Positions 59,110-64,000 of a stretch of DNA of 64,000 bases are shown here, in pieces (the first letter of the stretch is position 1; every line of letters starts with the position of its first letter). The translations under genes and the position numbers were made by a program. Under the pieces are notes generated by a model. It had not been told where the DNA came from and made no database searches. It saw only the letters and a list, made by a program, of their open reading frames with translations. Source of the stretch: Sphingomonas colocasiae (GTDB lineage: Bacteria > Pseudomonadota > Alphaproteobacteria > Sphingomonadales > Sphingomonadaceae); contig NZ_JAINVV010000009.1 in assembly GCF_019880585.1 (NCBI RefSeq), positions 248,001 to 312,000 of the forward strand. The letters run 5' to 3'.

Positions 59110-60669
59110 TCACGCCTTCACCGCCAGGCTGGTCAGCACCGCTTCCGCCGCGAGGCGGCCCGTCTGCGCGCCGCCGTTCATATAGCCGGGGAAGGCGTCC
59201 GACAGATGCTCGCCCGCGAACACGATCGGGCCGGCGGGCGCGGGCGGCGTCACCACGCCTTCCTCTTCCAGCCAGAAATGGCCGGCGAAGCGCGTCAACT
59301 GGCCGGGCGCGAAATTGGAATAGCCGCCGCGCGCGAAGGGATCCTTCGCCCAAGCGGTGCGCCGCATCGTGCGCGCGGCAAGCCCCGGCACCGCCGGCGC
59401 GATCGCCGCTTCGGCGCGGCGCAGCACGGCATCCACCTCGCCCGCCAGCAACGCATCGACCTGATCTCCACCGAAGAACCAGGTCAGCACCCCCGCCTCG
59501 CCCGGCTGGCCCGAGCTCGCGTCCCAGAATTCGGAGAACACCCCCGGCCCCCTGGTATCGACCGCCCAGGCGGCGCCTGCCGGGCCGGTCTGCGCTTCCC
59601 AGCTTCGCCGGGCATAGCCCGCATTGATCTTCTCGTTGCGGCCGCAATCGATCTCGCCGACCAGCGTGCGCCAGCTTTCCGGCAGCAGATCGCCATAGTC
59701 GATGGTGCGCATCAGCGGCGCGGGCACGGTGATGATGACCCGATCGGCCTCGTCGACGGCACCGTTGGCGAAGCGCAGCTTCACGCGAGCGCCCGCGCGC
59801 TCGACAGCGACGAGCGCATGACCGGTCGCGATCCGCGACTGCAGCGGATCCGACAAGGCCCGGACAAGGCTGGAGGAGCCGCCGGTCAGGATATAGCGCT
59901 CGTCGCTCGTCGAGATCAGTTCCGCCTGCGCCCCATCGACGACGGGCAGATTGAACAGCAGTTCGATCGCTGAGGCCTGATGCGGCTCCGCGCCGAATTC
60001 GGTGCGGATCGTCGCTTCGATCAGCGCGCGGACATGCGGGGTCAGCATGTCGCGATGACCGTCGAGATAGTGCGAAACCGAGAGCTTGTCGAAGGCCGGC
60101 GCCATGACGTCATAATTGCCGTCCAGCGCGGCGGCGTCCTTCGATATCTGCCCGGCGATCGCGCGGAGATCGCGGACCAGCGCGGCATCGTCCATCATCG
60201 TGCCGTCGACCACATAACGGCTGTGCGCATGCATCGGCTTGCGATCGATCAGCGTGATGCCGAAGCGTTCGGCCAGCTTCAGCATATCGTCGTGATCGGT
60301 GTTGATGAGGTTGGCGCCGTCCTCGATATTGAGGCCGGGCTCCGGCGCGTTGTTGGCGGTCAGCACGCGGCCGCCCAATCGGCCCCGCGCTTCGTAGAGC
60401 TTCGCGTCGATGCCGTTGGCGACGAGCCTGTCGAGCGCACAGAGCCCGGCAAGGCCGCCGCCGATCACGACGACGCGCATGGCTTCGCGCGCCCGCACGG
60501 GCTGCGGCCAGCCGATCAGCGGCACGGCGCTCGCCGCCGCCAGCGCCGCGAGCGCGCGCCGTCGGGTGATGCCTTCGGGTGCCCGGATCGGCGCCGGTGC
60601 GTCCACATCTTCCAGATTGGCGCGGCGCGCCTCGCCCAGCAGCCGCCACAATGGTCCCGAACCGCGCAT
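59110..60669 (-). CDS. Flavin monoamine oxidase family protein
   Basis: A 519-residue FAD enzyme. N-terminal twin-arginine-like segment with RRR 36-38 and a hydrophobic stretch ([16 protein letters not shown]), suggesting Tat export, then FAD motif [11 protein letters not shown] (66-76), [13 protein letters not shown], and the C-terminal FAD-binding [33 protein letters not shown]. This matches flavin amine oxidases acting on primary or secondary amines. The substrate is unknown. It is divergent from hisC with 75 bp between starts. Confidence 0.85.
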   Translation of the reverse strand: MRGSGPLWRLLGEARRANLEDVDAPAPIRAPEGITRRRALAALAAASAVPLIGWPQPVRAREAMRVVVIGGGLAGLCALDRLVANGIDAKLYEARGRLGGRVLTANNAPEPGLNIEDGANLINTDHDDMLKLAERFGITLIDRKPMHAHSRYVVDGTMMDDAALVRDLRAIAGQISKDAAALDGNYDVMAPAFDKLSVSHYLDGHRDMLTPHVRALIEATIRTEFGAEPHQASAIELLFNLPVVDGAQAELISTSDERYILTGGSSSLVRALSDPLQSRIATGHALVAVERAGARVKLRFANGAVDEADRVIITVPAPLMRTIDYGDLLPESWRTLVGEIDCGRNEKINAGYARRSWEAQTGPAGAAWAVDTRGPGVFSEFWDASSGQPGEAGVLTWFFGGDQVDALLAGEVDAVLRRAEAAIAPAVPGLAARTMRRTAWAKDPFARGGYSNFAPGQLTRFAGHFWLEEEGVVTPPAPAGPIVFAGEHLSDAFPGYMNGGAQTGRLAAEAVLTSLAVKA

Positions 60670-60744
60670 TCCCGCTCTCCCCCTTCGGACGGCATGGCCT
60701 TAGCATGGTTGCGCGGCGCGCGCGATTGCGCCATGCGCTCGCGC

Positions 60745-61845
60745 ATGATCGCACCGCAACCCAAGCCCTGGATCCTCGGGATCGCCCCCTATGTGCCCGG
60801 CCGCTCGACGAGCGACGACGGACGCAAGCTGGTCAAACTCTCCTCGAACGAAAATCCGCTCGGCACCAGCGCCGGCGCGATCGCCGCGTTCGAGGCGGAG
60901 CAGAGCAGCCTGTCGCGCTATCCGGATGCGGACGCGACCGCGCTGCGCGACGCGATCGCCGCGCACCACGGCATCGATCCGGCCCGCGTGATCCATGGCA
61001 CCGGATCCGACGAGATCCTGCACCTTGCCGCCGGCGCCTATGCCGGCGTGGGCGACGAAGTGCTTTACGTGCGCTACGGCTTTTCGGTCTACGACATCGC
61101 GGCGCGGCGCGTCGGCGCGGTGCCGGTGGTGGCGCCGGACCGGGACTATGCGACCGATGTCGATGCACTGCTGGCGGCGGTGACCGAGCGGACACGCGTC
61201 GTGTTCGTCGCCAATCCCAACAATCCGACGGGCACCTATACGCCGCGCGAGGAAATCGCCCGGCTGCATTCAGGCCTGCCCGGCGACGTGCTGCTGGTGA
61301 TCGACCAGGCCTATGCCGAATATCTGGCCGATGACGAACGCGATGGCGCCTTCGAACTGGCGCGAAGCGCACCCAATGTGCTGGTGACGCGCACCTTCTC
61401 CAAGATCTATGGCCTGGCGGCCGGGCGGATCGGCTGGGGATATGGCGCGGCGGACGTGATCGACGCGATGAACCGCATCCGCGCCCCGTTCAACATCACC
61501 ACCGCAAGCCAGCAGGCGGCGATCGCGGCGCTGGCCGACACCGATTTCGTCGCGCACAGCCGCGCGCACAATGCCGAATGGCTGACCTGGTTCAACGCGC
61601 AGATCTCGGCACTCGGCAATGCCGGCCTGCGCGCCGTGCCGTCACGCGCCAATTTCGTGCTGGTGCTGTTCGAAGGCCGGCTGACCGCCGAGCGGGCCTA
61701 TGAAGGGCTGATGGAGCGCGGTTTCATCGTCCGCTGGCTGCCCGGCCAGGGCCTGCCGCACGGGCTGCGCATCACCATCGGCAGCGAGGAAGAGACGCGC
61801 GGCGTGGTCGACGCGCTGCGCGCGCTGGCGGAGGCCGCCGGCTGA
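60745..61845 (+). CDS. hisC: Histidinol-phosphate/aromatic aminotransferase
   Basis: A 366-residue PLP enzyme of fold type [10 protein letters not shown] (32-40), ANPNNPTGT (156-164), Asp187 and Tyr190 in VIDQAYAEY, and PLP-Lys220 in [19 protein letters not shown]. It makes L-histidinol phosphate and, as in related Zymomonas, may also transaminate prephenate or aromatic keto acids, which fits its coupling to tyrC (TGATG overlap). ATG 60745 is preferred; ATG 60733 in frame is possible. Confidence 0.93.
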   Translation: MIAPQPKPWILGIAPYVPGRSTSDDGRKLVKLSSNENPLGTSAGAIAAFEAEQSSLSRYPDADATALRDAIAAHHGIDPARVIHGTGSDEILHLAAGAYAGVGDEVLYVRYGFSVYDIAARRVGAVPVVAPDRDYATDVDALLAAVTERTRVVFVANPNNPTGTYTPREEIARLHSGLPGDVLLVIDQAYAEYLADDERDGAFELARSAPNVLVTRTFSKIYGLAAGRIGWGYGAADVIDAMNRIRAPFNITTASQQAAIAALADTDFVAHSRAHNAEWLTWFNAQISALGNAGLRAVPSRANFVLVLFEGRLTAERAYEGLMERGFIVRWLPGQGLPHGLRITIGSEEETRGVVDALRALAEAAG

Positions 61846-62753
61846 TGCTGCCCTTCGCCCGCGTCACCGTTATCGGGCTGGGGCTGATCGGCTCGTCGAT
61901 CCTGCGCGCGGTGCGCAGCCATATGCCGACGGTGCGGCTGACCGGCCATGACGCCGATCCGGCGGTGCGCGAGACCGTGCGCCGCCTCGATCTGTGCGAC
62001 GACGTCACCGACACGCCCGGCGCCGCCGTGATCGACGCCGATCTGGTGATCCTGTGCGTGCCAGTGGGCGCGATTGCCGCCGCCGCCGAATCCTTCGCGG
62101 CGGACTTGCCCGCCGACGCCATCGTCACCGATGTCGGCGGATCGAAGGCGAGCGTCGCCGAAGCGCTGCGCGCGGCATTGCCCGACGCGACGATCGTGCC
62201 CGGCCACCCCGTCGCCGGCACCGAGCATAGCGGGCCCGAAGCGGGATTCGCCACGCTGTTCCACGGGCGCTGGTGCATCCTGACCCCCGAGGACGACACG
62301 CCCGAAGCCGCAACGGAACGCGTGCGCGCCTTCTGGGAGAAGCTCGGCTCCAATGTCGAGATCATGAGCCCGAAGCATCACGATCTGGTGCTGGCGGTGA
62401 CAAGCCATGTGCCGCACCTGATCGCCTATTCGATCGTCGGCACCGCCTCCGACCTCGAGAACGTCACCCAGGGCGAAGTGATCAAATATTCGGCGGGCGG
62501 TTTCCGCGACTTCACGCGCATCGCCGCATCCGATCCGACGATGTGGCGCGACGTGTTCCTCAACAATCGCGAGGCGGTGCTCGAGATCCTGCAGCGGCTC
62601 ACCGAGGACGTCACCGCGCTTCAGCGCGCAATCCGCTGGGGCGATGGCGACACGCTGTTCAACCTGTTCGCCCGCACCCGCGCGATCCGCCGCTCGATCA
62701 TCGAGCAGGGCCAGGACGACGAACGACCGGATTTCGGACGCAGCCACGAATAG
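61845..62753 (+). CDS. tyrC: Cyclohexadienyl (prephenate/arogenate) dehydrogenase
   Basis: A 302-residue NAD(P)-dependent dehydrogenase of tyrosine synthesis. Rossmann motif IGLGLIGSS (10-18), ILCVPVGA, VTDVGGSKASV, PGHPVAGTEHSGPEAGF and the C-terminal helical domain with KYSAGGFRDFTRIAASDP. It resembles TyrC of Zymomonas mobilis, which accepts both prephenate and arogenate. Its ATG shares the A of the hisC stop. No ACT domain is present, so feedback control differs from TyrA fusions. Confidence 0.92.
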   Translation: MLPFARVTVIGLGLIGSSILRAVRSHMPTVRLTGHDADPAVRETVRRLDLCDDVTDTPGAAVIDADLVILCVPVGAIAAAAESFAADLPADAIVTDVGGSKASVAEALRAALPDATIVPGHPVAGTEHSGPEAGFATLFHGRWCILTPEDDTPEAATERVRAFWEKLGSNVEIMSPKHHDLVLAVTSHVPHLIAYSIVGTASDLENVTQGEVIKYSAGGFRDFTRIAASDPTMWRDVFLNNREAVLEILQRLTEDVTALQRAIRWGDGDTLFNLFARTRAIRRSIIEQGQDDERPDFGRSHE

Positions 62754-62778
62754 CGGCCGGACGCGCCCGGATCGTGGA

Positions 62779-63462
62779 TCAGGGGTTCAGCGCGTTGATC
62801 TCCGCATGAACCAGCGCTTCCGCGGCGTCGCGGTCCAGCCCCGGTTCGATGACGTCGCCGAAGCGGAAGGTGATGATCCCCGGCCGTTTCAGGAAGCTGC
62901 GGCGCGGCCACAAGCGGCCGCTGTCGAGCGCCACGGGCACCACCGGCAGGCCGATATGGCGATAGAGGCCGGCGAAGCCTGCGCGCAGCGGCGCGCGCTC
63001 GCCATGCGGCACCCGCGTCCCTTCGGGAAACAGGATGAGCGAGCGGCCCCGCGCCGCGGCGGCGCGCGATGCCGCGACGAGCGAGCGCAACGCCTTTGCC
63101 CCGCCCGCCCGATCGATGGCGATCGCGCCGTGGCGCGTCGCGACGCCGCCCCAGAAGGGAATGTCGATCAATTCCTTCTTCATCAGCACCGCCGGCTCAC
63201 CGATGAGCAGCAGGACCTCCAGCGTCTCGTACATCGATTCGTGCTTGATGGCGTAGAGCACGGGCCGGTCGGGGATCACGCCCTCCACCCGCGTATAAAT
63301 GCCCAGGATTCGTTCCGCGCAGCGACGATGGAAACGCGCCCAGAGCCAGGCCGCGCGGCGCGCGCCCGCCTCCGAGCGGCTGAACACCGCCGCACGCAAC
63401 ACATAATAGACGCTGCCGATATAGAAGACGAACGCGAACAGCAGCGAGCGCAGGAACAGCAT
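62779..63462 (-). CDS. plsC: 1-acyl-sn-glycerol-3-phosphate acyltransferase (PlsC-like)
   Basis: A 227-residue membrane-bound acyltransferase of the PlsC/AGPAT family, which makes phosphatidic acid. N-terminal membrane helix about 5-24. Motif I is a variant: His74-X4-Glu79 (KHESMYE) instead of HX4D; motif III is FPEGTR (145-150). The change of the catalytic Asp to Glu is seen in some relatives. It lies 4 bases after the YdcF gene on the same strand and is convergent with tyrC. Confidence 0.85.
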   Translation of the reverse strand: MLFLRSLLFAFVFYIGSVYYVLRAAVFSRSEAGARRAAWLWARFHRRCAERILGIYTRVEGVIPDRPVLYAIKHESMYETLEVLLLIGEPAVLMKKELIDIPFWGGVATRHGAIAIDRAGGAKALRSLVAASRAAAARGRSLILFPEGTRVPHGERAPLRAGFAGLYRHIGLPVVPVALDSGRLWPRRSFLKRPGIITFRFGDVIEPGLDRDAAEALVHAEINALNP

Positions 63463-63466
63463 CGTC

Positions 63467-63997
63467 TCAGAGCCCGACCAGTGCGCCGAGCCGGCTCAGC
63501 AGATATTTGTGATATTCCTTGAACAACATCGAGAAACCCGCCCTGCTTTTCACCGCGTCGCTGACGATCTGGACGTCCGGCCCCACCGCCCGCTCCAGTT
63601 CGTAGCGCGCACGGCGCATATGCCAATCGGTGGTGACAAAGCGAACCGTGCGATAGCGGCGCGCTTCGATCCAGCGCGCCGTCTCGAGCGCGTTCGATCG
63701 CGTGTCGACTGCTTCCCGGCCCAGATCGACGCAGCAGTCGAACAGCGCGGCCGGCACCTTCTGCGCCAGCGCCAGCTCGTGCGGCCGCACATCGCGATTG
63801 ACGCCCGAAATCAGCATGCGGCGCGCACGGCCCGCCTGGAGCAGCGCCAGCCCGCGCTCGATGCGCCCGGGGGCGCCCGTGAGCACGACGATCGCGTCGG
63901 TCGCGCCGTCGGGCGCCGGCTGGGGCAGCGCGACGACGAACAGCGCGAAGCCCAGTGCCCACAGCAAGGGCAGGATCGAAAGGATACGCCGGATCAC
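63467..63997 (-). CDS. YdcF/SanA family (DUF218) envelope protein
   Basis: A 176-residue DUF218 protein: N-terminal membrane helix (about 5-25), then the conserved core with DAIVVLTGAPGRIERGLALLQAGRARRMLISGVN, TRSNALETARWIEARRYRTVRFVTTDWHMRRA. Family members (YdcF, SanA, ElyC) act in envelope integrity and lipid-carrier metabolism, exact chemistry unsettled. The GTG at 63997 is 3 bases from the edge, so the start could lie outside. It is followed by plsC with 4 bases between. Confidence 0.85.
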   Translation of the reverse strand: MIRRILSILPLLWALGFALFVVALPQPAPDGATDAIVVLTGAPGRIERGLALLQAGRARRMLISGVNRDVRPHELALAQKVPAALFDCCVDLGREAVDTRSNALETARWIEARRYRTVRFVTTDWHMRRARYELERAVGPDVQIVSDAVKSRAGFSMLFKEYHKYLLSRLGALVGL

Positions 63998-64000
63998 AGC

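Overview
The window is a GC-rich (roughly two-thirds G+C by eye) chromosomal segment of an alphaproteobacterium, most likely a sphingomonad (Sphingomonas or a close relative). The case rests on an FzlA-type glutathione-transferase fold protein, a COQ9-family protein, an UrcA-family protein, a RodZ-like/YbgF/TilS/FtsH block, a Zymomonas-like hisC-tyrC pair, a large TonB-dependent receptor and typical sphingomonad dispersed palindromes. It encodes about 50 protein genes and one tRNA. No rRNA, CRISPR array, classical insertion sequence or integrase was seen.

Layout. 1-3.4 kb: partial COQ9 gene and small genes (PuuD-like membrane protein, cupredoxin, cupin, glycine-zipper protein, thioesterase). 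3.4-10.7 kb: a complete histidine-utilisation locus, hutC-hutF on the minus strand divergent from hutI-hutH-hutG-hutU on the plus strand. All genes within each arm overlap by 4 nt, and a 20-bp near-palindrome sits in the divergent gap. This is the five-step route through formylglutamate. 10.7-18.5 kb: cell-wall hydrolase, JmjC-like oxygenase, transglutaminase-like protein, UrcA protein, a LytS/LytTR two-component pair, hypotheticals and a DUF3800 protein. 18.5-32.5 kb: ftsH, tilS, cpoB-like, rodZ-like, ptsP, a SPOR lipoprotein, nitronate monooxygenase, lysC, ubiG, a GIY-YIG nuclease element, fzlA and a secreted hypothetical. 32.7-41.6 kb: gltD, a DUF2059 protein and gltB in one minus-strand operon, then uppP and an NDUFA9-like reductase. 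41.7-45.5 kb: tRNA-Leu(CAG) followed by a three-gene restriction-modification island (Dcm-like methylase with an N-terminal HTH, Vsr, EcoRII-like nuclease) and a decayed remnant. 45.5-54.5 kb: AsmA protein, rpmI-rplT, pheS-pheT, an SDR and prfC. 54.6-64 kb: MFS transporter, TonB receptor divergent from a TetR regulator, flavin amine oxidase, hisC-tyrC, and a ydcF-plsC pair at the right edge.

The most striking item is a 373-bp unit at 30945-31317. A 99-residue GIY-YIG endonuclease gene is bracketed by perfect 35-bp inverted repeats built around ATTCCC-N8-GGGAAT. The start codon is the last three bases of one repeat, and the stop lies 6 bp from the other. A gene-less inverted pair of a diverged but structure-preserving version of the same hairpin lies 1.3 kb away (32660-32727). 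This resembles a REP/REPIN system, but with a GIY-YIG nuclease where a RAYT transposase would be expected. It also resembles the single-strand-specific Ssn nucleases and their NTS repeats of Neisseria.

Other palindrome families occupy several intergenic gaps: a triple palindrome between tilS and ftsH, a 141-bp inverted pair after prfC, a hairpin pair flanking the start of the MFS gene, a 51-bp hairpin before rpmI, and a shared hairpin near 1.0 kb and 47.8 kb. All assignments come from reading the sequence and from recalled family knowledge. No database search was run.
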